Part shown: positions 1 through 7,966 of the stretch, in pieces
How the letters are laid out: each line of letters begins with the position of its first letter
Numbering within the stretch: the stretch's first letter is position 1
Assembly: GCA_002708825.1 (NCBI GenBank)
Contig: PAPF01000036.1
Span: 1 to 44,519, forward strand
DNA length: 44,519 nucleotides
Source: Phyllobacteriaceae bacterium
GTDB lineage: Bacteria; Pseudomonadota; Alphaproteobacteria; Rhizobiales; Rhizobiaceae
Reading direction: 5' to 3'
Notes under the pieces: model-generated
The model's input: only the letters and a program-made list of their open reading frames with translations
Database searches by the model: none
Told to the model about the DNA's origin: nothing
Position numbers and translations under genes: made by a program

Positions 1-999
1 AGAAAATGTTGTGAAAACCTTCTTTAGATAGCCTGGACCGGTAAAGTTTTTTCCATACGGCCAGCCCATTCCGTCTGGAAACACATAGCTCACACGATTT
101 TGCTCAGCAGAAAATCCCACTGAAGCATCTTTTTCAAATCCAGTGCAGTCCGGGTAACTTGGATCATACTGAGGACAGCGATGAGCACCTCGGCTTGCAT
201 CATAGGCTCGATCGAATGAGCCTAATGCCCAGCGACTAAACCGTCGTCGATCAATTGAAGCAGGCACACTTTCACGATCACTCATGACCATCGCAATAAA
301 GTCAGAAACTGATTCATTGATACTCCCAGCCTCATCAAATAATAACTGATTGAAGTCAACCGTTGAGGAATAGTGGTTTGCAGTCACCGAGTGCTGAAGT
401 TCATGAATAGTCACAACACTATCGTCGGCATAGTGTGCCCCAAAGGTAGATACAGAAGCTCCCATACAGACTCTATTTTTAATCTTTCCACCACTCAACG
501 TCCGTACATAAAAAGCATTGTCTTGGAGCCGACACTGAGCCGTAAGCTCTATCGGATCTGGGTGTTCTAAATAGCCAATTTCATTTAAATAGTGCCGAAA
601 TTCAGTTCCATAATGATAGGCCATCACTTCTTGAAATTCTGGATCTGAGGAACCGTAGTAAAACTGATTTAGTTCATCAAAAGCAAGGTAGTCTCCAGCA
701 CATTGCAAAAAGTTTGTCACTGAAACATAGTTTCCATCTAGCAGTCCATTCCCAGATAAAAAGCGAAGCTGAGTTTCTGAGCGATATTCATCCAGCTGAC
801 TACTTAAAGGAGAGAGCGTGGGATCTCCTGATGCAAACATTGGGTCGACTTCATAAATTAATCCCTGCCCCAGCGAAGGAGCGTTCACTCCTGTAGCTTT
901 CAATGAGCATCCGTCTAACGTATTTCTCGTTTGGTTGTCTGCACAGGCTGCCATCCCTAGCCCTAGCATCATCGCGACGAGAAGATTCCTTCCTCTCAT
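1..999 (-). CDS. Thermolysin-like (gluzincin) zinc metalloprotease lipoprotein, partial
   Basis: The frame is open from the ATG at 999 to the window edge: 333 codons with no stop, so the C-terminus is missing. The N-terminus is a lipoprotein signal ending MAAC (Cys19), so the mature protein is probably lipid-anchored outside the inner membrane. HELQH (residues 199-203) supplies two zinc-ligand histidines and the catalytic Glu. GSINESVSDF follows, with Glu229 and Asp233 placed like the third zinc ligand and its partner in the M4/thermolysin family. Several cysteines suggest disulfides. The ribosome-binding site GGGGAG lies inside a perfect hairpin (1007-1031). Fold and class are well supported by motifs; the exact subfamily and substrate are not known. 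Confidence 0.8.
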   Translation of the reverse strand, partial: MRGRNLLVAMMLGLGMAACADNQTRNTLDGCSLKATGVNAPSLGQGLIYEVDPMFASGDPTLSPLSSQLDEYRSETQLRFLSGNGLLDGNYVSVTNFLQCAGDYLAFDELNQFYYGSSDPEFQEVMAYHYGTEFRHYLNEIGYLEHPDPIELTAQCRLQDNAFYVRTLSGGKIKNRVCMGASVSTFGAHYADDSVVTIHELQHSVTANHYSSTVDFNQLLFDEAGSINESVSDFIAMVMSDRESVPASIDRRRFSRWALGSFDRAYDASRGAHRCPQYDPSYPDCTGFEKDASVGFSAEQNRVSYVFPDGMGWPYGKNFTGPGYLKKVFTTFS

Positions 1000-1006
1000 A
1001 TGCACT

Positions 1007-1031
1007 CCCCAGTCCTAATCATACACTGGGG
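1007..1031 (-). promoter_or_regulatory. Hairpin enclosing the RBS of the metalloprotease gene
   Basis: CCCCAGT (1007-1013) and ACTGGGG (1025-1031) are perfect 7-bp inverted repeats with an 11-nt loop. On the minus strand the arm nearer the gene forms the Shine-Dalgarno GGGGAG just before ATG 999. Folding would hide the ribosome-binding site, so translation may be controlled by structure. Confidence 0.45.
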
Positions 1032-1067
1032 AATGATCACCTTACGATGGTCAATATTTTCCGAGAG

Positions 1068-1085
1068 CCGTCATTGAATTGACGG
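1068..1085 (-). terminator. Weak hairpin downstream of the threonine dehydratase gene
   Basis: CCGTCA and TGACGG flank a 6-nt loop just after the minus-strand stop at 1094. There is no good run of T after it, so it is a poor intrinsic terminator and may be only an RNA 3' end structure. Confidence 0.3.
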
Positions 1086-1093
1086 TCTAGGGT

Positions 1094-2329
1094 TTACAAG
1101 GTTGCAGAACTTCTCACCTCAATCACTCGAACTGCTTTTTTTAAAGCTTCGATGATTTGATGGCTATGTTCTTTGCCTCGCGTCTCTAATGTGAGGTGTA
1201 CTTTCGTTTCTTCTAAAGAGGTCGAGGGTTCATTTCGATCATGAATGGCTTGAATCACACTTGCACTTTGTTCTGATATTAATTGAGTAAGTTGTGTGAG
1301 AGATCCGGGGCGATCACTGATCACCACATCCACTCGAATACGACGTCCTGATTTTATCAATCCCTGATCGATGATTCGAGAGAGTAAATTCACATCAATA
1401 TTACCCCCTGAAATGATCAAGACTACTTTTTTATTTTGAAACCGCTGTCTAAGTTTTTCTAAAATCGAAAGTGGGAGCGCTCCTGCACCTTCGACGACCA
1501 TTCGGCCTTCTTCCATCAATGACAAAAGGGAGGCGGCAATTTCTTCATCACTAGCGGTGTGGAATTCATCAATATGAGCTTTCAATAAATCAAACATAAC
1601 CTGTGAAGCCTCAGGAATATTGATGCCATCAGCAAAGGTCTTCCCACCGGTAATTGTCACCGGCATTCCTTTGTTGATAGAGTCCACCATGGGAGAACTG
1701 CCACTTGCTTGGCAGCCAATGATATGCACCTTTGGAAGTTTTGCCTTTAACGCGACGGACGTGCCGCCCATCAATCCGCCTCCCCCAATCGGGCCGATCA
1801 CGACATCGACATCGGGGAGCTGCTCCACGATCTCCAGCCCCACGGTGCCTTGACCTGAAATCACATCGAAATCTTGATAAGCAGGGATAAAGACTGCGCC
1901 TGTGTCATCTGCAATTTTTCTTGCAACTTGGTTTGCCTCTAAATAGTTTGCACCTTCAAGTCTGACTTGGGCTCCTAAATTTCTAGTTTTATCAATTTTT
2001 GTAAAAGGTGCCTCTTTCGGCATCACAATTAAGGATTTTGTATCAAGCATCCTCGAGCTCCAAGCAACGCCTTGAGCGTGATTTCCTAAACTCACCGCTA
2101 CAACGCCTTTTTTTCTGGTTTTATCATCAAGTCGCAAAATACGATTGGTTGCCCCTCTGATTTTAAAAGAGCCGATGGGCTGAAAATTTTCCAATTTAAG
2201 ATAAACATCACATCCAAGCGCTTCTGATAGACGAATATTTTTTATCAGCGGTGTAGGCTCGACGTATCCAGACAATAGCTTTTGAGCACTTTCAATGTCC
2301 TTGAGTTTGACATCCATTTTTTCACTCAT
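1094..2329 (-). CDS. ilvA: Threonine dehydratase (threonine ammonia-lyase), PLP-dependent with ACT-like C-terminus
   Basis: It converts L-threonine to 2-oxobutanoate and ammonia, the first committed step towards isoleucine. The catalytic domain has the PLP lysine in GSFKIRGA (Lys56), the substrate loop SLGNHAQG and the phosphate-binding glycine loop GPIGGGGLMGG. From about residue 325 a small domain resembling ACT follows (VDVVISDRPGSLTQLTQLI). At 411 residues with one ACT-like unit it matches the shorter ilvA/tdcB-type form rather than the roughly 510-residue two-ACT form, so allosteric behaviour may differ. The start is preceded by GAGG at good spacing and overlaps the upstream phosphoesterase stop by 4 nt (ATGA), so the two are translationally coupled. 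A serine-dehydratase role cannot be excluded. Confidence 0.92.
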   Translation of the reverse strand: MSEKMDVKLKDIESAQKLLSGYVEPTPLIKNIRLSEALGCDVYLKLENFQPIGSFKIRGATNRILRLDDKTRKKGVVAVSLGNHAQGVAWSSRMLDTKSLIVMPKEAPFTKIDKTRNLGAQVRLEGANYLEANQVARKIADDTGAVFIPAYQDFDVISGQGTVGLEIVEQLPDVDVVIGPIGGGGLMGGTSVALKAKLPKVHIIGCQASGSSPMVDSINKGMPVTITGGKTFADGINIPEASQVMFDLLKAHIDEFHTASDEEIAASLLSLMEEGRMVVEGAGALPLSILEKLRQRFQNKKVVLIISGGNIDVNLLSRIIDQGLIKSGRRIRVDVVISDRPGSLTQLTQLISEQSASVIQAIHDRNEPSTSLEETKVHLTLETRGKEHSHQIIEALKKAVRVIEVRSSATL

Positions 2330-3795
2330 GACTGCCTCACGACCTTTTTAGGTCCAAATTTATAAATCTCAGGCTCAATGAGCTCATAGCCAGGATCTTT
2401 CCATTCATACAATGCGCATGTTCGACTGCCATTCTTACCTGGCTTCAGCCACGCAAAGCAGGTTGCTCCATAGCGCTTCGTGCATTCAGGGTCCTCGAAT
2501 GCTGGTGACCACGTTCCAGTATTTACAAACTCGATCTCCCCCACATGAGTCTGAAACTCTCGATGCGTATGCCCCATAATGACTCGATCAATATTAGTAA
2601 TTTTGCCAACCATCGCAGCGTTTCGTACTAAATTTCGCTCCGTCTGAAGAATCTCAGAACTCACAGATCGTGCATAAAAAAGGAATACTGGGAAAAAAAG
2701 AAAAACAGGCACAAGAAACCACCAAAGCGAAACTTGGATGAAAAAATTGATAAATGTAAAAAACTGGAAAGATGCGAACACAATAAAGATCAGAAGAAGT
2801 GCCCGATCCAACCAAAGCTCTTGTAAAATTTTCCATGGATTGAAAATAGCTGGATGAACATGCAAAGTGCGAAGTGACCTTACTTTTTCTGTAGAGGTGT
2901 TTGCTCGGTGTGCAATACTCCTCACACGATGCTCCACAGTTAAAGGGTCCCTTAACGGGGGCAAAAGACCCTCGGCAATACTCAGTGCTCCGGTGACCAG
3001 TGCGCTCCAAAACCATTTTAAAAGCAAAAAAGGTTCGTAGCGAACTACATACTTATAAAAAAATACAAAGTACTCTTTAAAAGAAGATTTAATAAAGCTT
3101 GAATCTACATGCGGGTTCATCATCCCCATTCCATTGAGCATGTATTTTCCAGCCATATTTCCAAAAGGGACTCGAACGTAATCTTCGTTTCGTTTTTTAA
3201 CCAATGGGTGAATCGGATCATGGCACAAGCAATAAGCATCGTATTGATTCCCATGTTCAATCACCGTGTCCCCATTAGAAACGTAAAACCATTCACAAAA
3301 ACGTACGGAGTCTTGATGCTCCTTTGGAAGATCTAATCGATCAAGGATGGCTTGTTTGACCTTTCCCCAATGGACTTCAATGTCGTGGTTACCAATGATG
3401 TAGATCAATCGATGCCCATTCATGAGGAATTCTCGAAGTGCATTAAAAAACACCGGATGATCGTTTAAAATCACATTGGCTTTAAAGGCTGATTTATCTT
3501 CCGTTGCACTCAGTCCTCGAACACGCTCAAGCCAGCTCACATTAAAACTAGGATCTTTAGGCTGCACCATCACGGAGTCAAAATCCAAGATATCTCCATT
3601 GAGGATTAACTCAATCGAACCATCTGCTTTTTCTTGAATATCTTTCAAGAAGCGATCAAAGGAACGATCAATAAAGTATTTCGCTCGCTTAAATCGCTTC
3701 CATAGGGGTTTCCCAGGACGTGGTGGTTCGGCCTCAGCTAAATGGACATCGCTGAGTATGATCGTGTGTTCAGCTTTTGAAAAGTCTCTGGGCAT
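2326..3795 (-). CDS. Calcineurin-like metallophosphoesterase with central membrane segments
   Basis: The metal-binding motifs appear in the usual order: DVH (Asp16, His18), GD (67-68) within LNGDILDFD, GNHD (135-138) and GHTH (408-411). This makes it a two-metal calcineurin-type phosphoesterase, which hydrolyses phosphomonoesters or diesters; the substrate is unknown. Between GNHD and GHTH is a long insert with a strongly hydrophobic stretch at about residues 335-380, enough for two membrane segments. The 489 residues are well above the size of a simple soluble family member. It is not clearly LpxH (UDP-2,3-diacylglucosamine hydrolase), which is much shorter. It lies 3 nt after the cytochrome c gene and overlaps ilvA by 4 nt, which suggests one operon. 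Confidence 0.82.
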   Translation of the reverse strand: MPRDFSKAEHTIILSDVHLAEAEPPRPGKPLWKRFKRAKYFIDRSFDRFLKDIQEKADGSIELILNGDILDFDSVMVQPKDPSFNVSWLERVRGLSATEDKSAFKANVILNDHPVFFNALREFLMNGHRLIYIIGNHDIEVHWGKVKQAILDRLDLPKEHQDSVRFCEWFYVSNGDTVIEHGNQYDAYCLCHDPIHPLVKKRNEDYVRVPFGNMAGKYMLNGMGMMNPHVDSSFIKSSFKEYFVFFYKYVVRYEPFLLLKWFWSALVTGALSIAEGLLPPLRDPLTVEHRVRSIAHRANTSTEKVRSLRTLHVHPAIFNPWKILQELWLDRALLLIFIVFASFQFFTFINFFIQVSLWWFLVPVFLFFPVFLFYARSVSSEILQTERNLVRNAAMVGKITNIDRVIMGHTHREFQTHVGEIEFVNTGTWSPAFEDPECTKRYGATCFAWLKPGKNGSRTCALYEWKDPGYELIEPEIYKFGPKKVVRQS

Positions 3796-3798
3796 GCC

Positions 3799-4140
3799 CT
3801 ATTTTTGCAAAGACTTTACATATTCAGCAATGGCTTTTCGGTCTGCCTCTTTAGGAATTGCCGCTTTCCAGGAAACCATCAAGGTCCCAGGAATTCCCGT
3901 TTCAAGCGTTTTCATAATCGAAGCCACATCTGGCCCATTTTTATAGGTTTTCGGGTTTGTTAAATTTCTAGGCTTCTTATCCTCCGGCAACGAAGCTGCC
4001 GCTGGACCATCTCCTAAACCTGCTTGACCATGACATGTCGCACAATAAGTTTGAAAAAGCTGTTTTCCTTTTGGATTTGCCAAGGCGTGAGTGGATGCCA
4101 GCAAAATAAAGGCTGTTAAAGAAATCAAAGTTTTTTTCAT
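3799..4140 (-). CDS. Small periplasmic c-type cytochrome
   Basis: This 113-residue monohaem cytochrome c carries electrons in the periplasm. A signal peptide (residues 1-21, ending THALA) precedes the haem-attachment motif CATCH (Cys33, Cys36, His37). A methionine in GTLMVSW near residue 90 is the probable sixth haem ligand. The TYCATCHGQAGLGDGPAA region is typical of class I cytochromes c. ATG 4140 was chosen because GGAG lies about 9 nt upstream and the signal peptide begins there; a longer reading from 4209 would put 23 extra residues before it. It is the first gene of the cytochrome-phosphoesterase-ilvA run. Its redox partner is not encoded nearby. Confidence 0.88.
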   Translation of the reverse strand: MKKTLISLTAFILLASTHALANPKGKQLFQTYCATCHGQAGLGDGPAAASLPEDKKPRNLTNPKTYKNGPDVASIMKTLETGIPGTLMVSWKAAIPKEADRKAIAEYVKSLQK

Positions 4141-4284
4141 GGGTCTATCTCCGATCCGTTTTGCTGCAGGTATACCAAAGTTCTTCAATCTTGGCGATGA
4201 AAGTTCCAAACAAGGCCTAAACTGAACTGAGATATGGTATTTTAATCAAGAATTGAAGCATCTTCCTGTCCCTCAGAGCCTAGC

Positions 4285-4313
4285 ATTCATTCAATATTGA
4301 TTAGTGAATGAAT
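4285..4313. promoter_or_regulatory. Nested inverted repeat in a divergent promoter region (possible operator)
   Basis: ATTCATTC (4285-4292) and GAATGAAT (4306-4313) form a perfect inverted repeat. The palindrome TCAATATTGA (4291-4300) overlaps its left arm. It lies between the divergent cytochrome c and first paralogue genes, about 25 bp upstream of the proposed -35 at 4339. A repressor or activator site is plausible; no regulator is identified. Confidence 0.3.
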
Positions 4314-4338
4314 CAATTAACCTTCAGAGAGCCTTAAA

Positions 4339-4367
4339 TTGACTTGCCGATCAGCCAGTGCTAACCG
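4339..4367 (+). promoter_or_regulatory. Predicted promoter of the first paralogue
   Basis: TTGACT (4339-4344), 17 bp, then TAACCG (4362-4367) with an upstream TG. The arrangement is almost repeated at 5448-5476 before the second paralogue, which supports it although the -10 is weak. Confidence 0.42.
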
Positions 4368-4424
4368 GACCTCAGGTGTTTTCCTAGAGACTACGATGGA
4401 TTTAGAAACGCCAAAGGGGATTCC

Positions 4425-5315
4425 ATGAAAAACATACTGATTATTTTTAGTTTAGTTGCTCAACTTTCTTTTTTTCCATGGGCAGAGGCACAACAGCCCA
4501 GCCCAAATAAGGTGAAAGCGATAAAAATTGAAACTATAAAAGACCTTGAAACAGAAACGCTTAAATTGCTTGAAACTGCGCAAGAAGAAGGTTGGCAGTT
4601 TTTGGATCAAGACCGAACCCCCCTAGGCGCTTCGAATTTCTTACCAGAACTGAAAAGGTGGCTTCATACAGATGACGAGATCACTTCTTTTTACGCCATC
4701 TCACCTGGATTAGATGAAATGGGGCAATTTGAGTTTGGTTTTCAACTTCCAAAATCTCAGTTCAATCAAAGGAGCACCGAGGCACTTCAGTTTCGGTACA
4801 ATTTGAGCATTCAGTCGAAGTCAAACGTAAAGATTAAGTCAAGTCGAGCTGTGACACTAGACCTCGATGAATCAAAAGTTGAAGAAAATACATTAGCAAT
4901 GAAACGAACCATGGCCTCTATGAAATCAGAGATTTACATCAAGGCCCAAAAACATCTCAAACCAAATTCTAAATCATTAGACACTGCTTTTGATACTTTT
5001 CTTAATTTCTTAATTCCATCTGCCGTTGCACAGAATCAAAATAACAGACCATCTCGTCAGCCAGTCAGCACGGTCTCAACGGTTCTTGACATTGGGATTT
5101 TGGTGATTGGCATCCTTGCGACGGTCGCAATGACCCTAACATTGACACCTGCTTTCGGTACTAACCTGAACCATGGCAGTCCATGGAAATCACTGGGTCG
5201 CCTTTTTGTAACTTTTGCGGCTTTAGTTGGATTTTTAATGGTCACTCAGTATTTCTGGTTTCAGGATTATTCCAAGGTGCCGCCAAAAGATTCGAATGAG
5301 AAGAAAAATAAATAG
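4425..5315 (+). CDS. Exported membrane protein of unknown function, paralogue 1
   Basis: I do not recognise this family. The 296-residue product starts with a signal peptide ending AEA before QQPSP (about residue 22). An extracytoplasmic domain of about 170 residues follows. Then comes FLIPSAVAQ (residues 195-203), which reads like an internal signal-peptidase site, and two hydrophobic segments (about 215-243 and 257-279) with a lysine-rich tail. The next gene, 5541-6461, is a clear paralogue: signal peptide, the GWQFLD and ASNFLP motifs, the IPSAxAQ site and the two terminal hydrophobic segments are all shared. The gene starts at an ATG with AAAGGGGA upstream. A cell-envelope role is likely. 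Confidence 0.75.
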   Translation: MKNILIIFSLVAQLSFFPWAEAQQPSPNKVKAIKIETIKDLETETLKLLETAQEEGWQFLDQDRTPLGASNFLPELKRWLHTDDEITSFYAISPGLDEMGQFEFGFQLPKSQFNQRSTEALQFRYNLSIQSKSNVKIKSSRAVTLDLDESKVEENTLAMKRTMASMKSEIYIKAQKHLKPNSKSLDTAFDTFLNFLIPSAVAQNQNNRPSRQPVSTVSTVLDIGILVIGILATVAMTLTLTPAFGTNLNHGSPWKSLGRLFVTFAALVGFLMVTQYFWFQDYSKVPPKDSNEKKNK

Positions 5316-5447
5316 TTAAAGCAGACCTCCAATTCGAATTTATAGTGACCTTGAAAGGGCTAAACGTATTGGCTTGATTTTCTTGGACGTCAACCACCGC
5401 TACTGAAGTGGACCGATCAAAGAGGTTCATCAACACTGGAAACAATT

Positions 5448-5476
5448 TTGACTTACCCAAGCCAGCGTGTTACCCG
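5448..5476 (+). promoter_or_regulatory. Predicted promoter of the second paralogue
   Basis: TTGACT (5448-5453), 17 bp, TACCCG (5471-5476). The stretch matches the promoter at 4339-4367 over the -35 and shares AGCCAG in the spacer, which suggests the promoter was duplicated with the gene. Confidence 0.42.
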
Positions 5477-5540
5477 AATAGGAAAATATTTTCTAAACAG
5501 AATTCAGATAATTTTAATGAATTAAAAAAAGGTGAACTTC

Positions 5541-6461
5541 ATGAGAAAATCACTGGTGATTGTTAGTTTAGCTTTTCAACTTTCCATGATTCCATGGGTC
5601 TCGGCCCAGCAGCCGACTCCTCCGAAAGCCAAAGCGATTAAAATCGAATCCATTGGGCAGCTAGAAACTGGAACTCATCAGCTCTTAGAAGCAGCCGAAG
5701 CTCAAGGATGGCAATTTCTAGACGAAATAAAAACACCCATCTCAGCTTCTAATTTTTTACCAAACTTAAAAAAGTGGATTCAGTCAGAAAATGATGCTGT
5801 TTTATTTCATGCCGTTTCTCCTGATCATGAAGAAATTGGCCAGTTTGAATTTTCGTTTCGATTTCCAAAAACTGAATTAGAGAATCAAGTTCAACTCGAG
5901 ACTCAAGAAGATGAATCTCAGACAATTCGCTACAGTCTAAGCTTACGCTCCAAAATGGATCCAAGAGTGAAAACGAGCCGCACGTTTACAATCAAAATCA
6001 ATCAAAGTGCCGCTGAAGAAAATGCACTTTTACTAAAAAGAACGTTAGCATCAATGGAAAATGAAATTCTTTTTAAGGCTCAGAAGTATCTTTTGATAAA
6101 GGGTAAGAAATCGAAAAACGCTTTAAATACCGTTTTGAATTTTTTAATTCCATCTGCGAATGCACAAGTAAAGTACGAAAATGTATCTGAACATCCTCTG
6201 CAAGGGCTCTCAGATTTTATAAAATCAGCCGCTCAATTCTCATTTTTATTAGGTATTCTAATTGCGATAGATGTATTTCATTTATTTGCTGAAAACTCCT
6301 CCCGAAGAGACATTAAAAATATACTGCTTAGGCTTCTGGGAGCTTCTTTAATTATTACTGGCTTGAACTTTGCTCATTACTTTTTGGATAGCAAAATTCG
6401 CTCGGAGGTTAAAGCGAACGATCCGGAGTCAAATGAAAAAATGGAAGAAAAAAATAAGTAA
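5541..6461 (+). CDS. Exported membrane protein of unknown function, paralogue 2
   Basis: This 306-residue product is a tandem paralogue of 4425-5315. The shared order is: signal peptide ending VSA before QQPTP, GWQFLD and SASNFLP motifs near residues 55-75, FLIPSANAQ (residues 201-209), then two hydrophobic segments (about 222-245 and 257-279) and a charged tail. The terminal segments have diverged far more than the N-terminal part. ATG 5541 was chosen over GTG 5532: the AAAAAAAGGTG ribosome-binding site overlaps the GTG and sits correctly for the ATG. It has its own promoter, so separate regulation of the two copies is possible. Function unknown. Confidence 0.75.
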   Translation: MRKSLVIVSLAFQLSMIPWVSAQQPTPPKAKAIKIESIGQLETGTHQLLEAAEAQGWQFLDEIKTPISASNFLPNLKKWIQSENDAVLFHAVSPDHEEIGQFEFSFRFPKTELENQVQLETQEDESQTIRYSLSLRSKMDPRVKTSRTFTIKINQSAAEENALLLKRTLASMENEILFKAQKYLLIKGKKSKNALNTVLNFLIPSANAQVKYENVSEHPLQGLSDFIKSAAQFSFLLGILIAIDVFHLFAENSSRRDIKNILLRLLGASLIITGLNFAHYFLDSKIRSEVKANDPESNEKMEEKNK

Positions 6462-6537
6462 AAAAACTGCTTAATCCCACAAAAAGCTCGAAGTCTTTTG
6501 AAGTGACATTACGCAGGAAGTGCTTTGTAATAATAAC

Positions 6538-7674
6538 GTGAGACAGTTAAAATTCGCTAAGGATAGCATTGCAAGGAGGAGTTATTGCAACTGGAGCTGT
6601 AAGCTACAGGGACACAGGCTTTATACCGTACGGTTTTTTCATTTCGTTATTTCTTTATCCTGCCTTACTTTTACAAATCCTCTGATTCAGCGAAACCTTT
6701 TCGCTGAGACTTGTTTAGAAGAAGTTTTTTCGGGTACCAAAGTTAGCTCTGCTGCCTTGAACATAAAACTCCGTCCAGAGGCCAAGGTTCATGTCGTTCT
6801 TGAAGGTTTAACCGAGTTTTTTGGGGGAATTGAGCTAGATTCAGTTCTCCTCGAAAAAGCCGCCAAGAAACTCAACCGCTCTCCTTCTTTGCTAAAAGTT
6901 AGCGAGGTAAAAAAACTCGTACGATTTCTCATACCGGCCTTAGTTGACCCCAGCACACCCTCTGGAAAAAGACAGTTAAGGAACTTTTTTCTGCGGTCGT
7001 TTATTCCCGATTTAAAAAACCACTTCACTCATGAGTTTTTTCAAACTCAATCTGATGAAGTAGTTCTAAATGCGCTAGAGGAGAAAGGGTACCTTACTCG
7101 ATCTACGACAGATCGAGTACGCGCAGCGCTCTCAAGAAAACTCTACTCCGTATCTAGAGCCCACATCCGTTCTCTAACGACCTCCATCACAGTAAATGGA
7201 CTTCTTTTTTATTTAGGACTCGTACCGCTTCATTTTCCGAAGCTCACTATTATTAAAATGAGGCCAGGAAGCCAAGAATTTAAAGCACTTTTAAATGAAA
7301 AAAAAGGGCTCGAAGCTTATCGTCTGATGCGAGCTCAATTGCGTCGACTTCATGCGATTGATGGCACCCAGAAATCGATTCGAACCTCATGGCATGGATA
7401 CCTGTTTGTCATGGCAGCAGTCCTCATGATTTATGACTGGGAAAAAATCTTATTTTTGATCTCACAAAATACGGTAACGGACGCTGATCTTCAGCGTCTT
7501 GAAGCAGAGACCTACTCCCCCGAGAAAGTGATCCAACAACAATATGATTCCTGGCTCCAAAGCCTCTCTGAGCCTCCTGAGGACTGGGAAAAACAAGAGA
7601 TGCTAGAAATTCTTCAAATTCAAGAAGAGCAAGGGCTTTTACGAATCTTTGCAGAAGAAGAAAAAACAAAGTAG
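6538..7674 (+). CDS. Unrecognised exported or membrane protein, start uncertain
   Basis: I do not recognise the family. The frame is open from GTG 6520; GTG 6538 is shown. Neither has a well-spaced ribosome-binding site. A very good site (AAGGAGGAG, 6573-6581) lies farther in, but no standard start in this frame follows it closely. A signal-like hydrophobic stretch (FFHFVISLSCLTF) ends in LFAE, a plausible cleavage site just before TCLEEVF. The mature part of about 310 residues is largely helical. It has a moderately hydrophobic segment near SLTTSITVNGLLFYLG and a clearer one near GYLFVMAAVLMIYDW, and an acidic C-terminus. It follows the two envelope paralogues but shows no evident similarity to them. 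Confidence 0.6.
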   Translation: MRQLKFAKDSIARRSYCNWSCKLQGHRLYTVRFFHFVISLSCLTFTNPLIQRNLFAETCLEEVFSGTKVSSAALNIKLRPEAKVHVVLEGLTEFFGGIELDSVLLEKAAKKLNRSPSLLKVSEVKKLVRFLIPALVDPSTPSGKRQLRNFFLRSFIPDLKNHFTHEFFQTQSDEVVLNALEEKGYLTRSTTDRVRAALSRKLYSVSRAHIRSLTTSITVNGLLFYLGLVPLHFPKLTIIKMRPGSQEFKALLNEKKGLEAYRLMRAQLRRLHAIDGTQKSIRTSWHGYLFVMAAVLMIYDWEKILFLISQNTVTDADLQRLEAETYSPEKVIQQQYDSWLQSLSEPPEDWEKQEMLEILQIQEEQGLLRIFAEEEKTK

Positions 7675-7931
7675 TGATCGTTTCGATTTACTGTTTAGTT
7701 ATCTCGATTTAAGCGAGGTAAAAAGATGACGAGAGTTATCTTAATTTGAACAAAGAAATGCTCTTTGATCTAGAATATCGGCAAAGTGGAGATGACTTTG
7801 AAAGGCATTGCATACTTCAAATACCATGCCATTTAAAATGTTCATGAGCCATGGGGAAACCCATCAACGATTCAAGGAGTCCGAAATTGCAGTGAATCTA
7901 GTCGTTAGGAGTATTTCTAACAAGAGATTTT

Positions 7932-7963
7932 TTGACACTATTTAAATAGTGTGCTAATAGTGT
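7932..7963 (+). promoter_or_regulatory. Promoter and palindromic operator of the toxin-antitoxin operon
   Basis: TTGACA (7932-7937), 17 bp, then TAATAG (7955-7960) with an extended TG. The perfect palindrome ACACTATTTAAATAGTGT (7935-7952) overlaps the -35 and spacer, and another half-site TAGTGT lies at 7958-7963. Predicted transcription starts at about 7967, which is the ATG itself. RHH antitoxins such as BrnA are known to repress their own operon, so this is its probable operator. Confidence 0.6.
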
Positions 7964-7966
7964 GTT

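Noticed and set aside
5242-5510. Minus-strand frame with a P-loop-like stretch (HAGLGKSKL) between the paralogues
   Set aside because: A stop separates it from the preceding part, there is no ribosome site, and the stretch coincides with the predicted promoter of the second paralogue.
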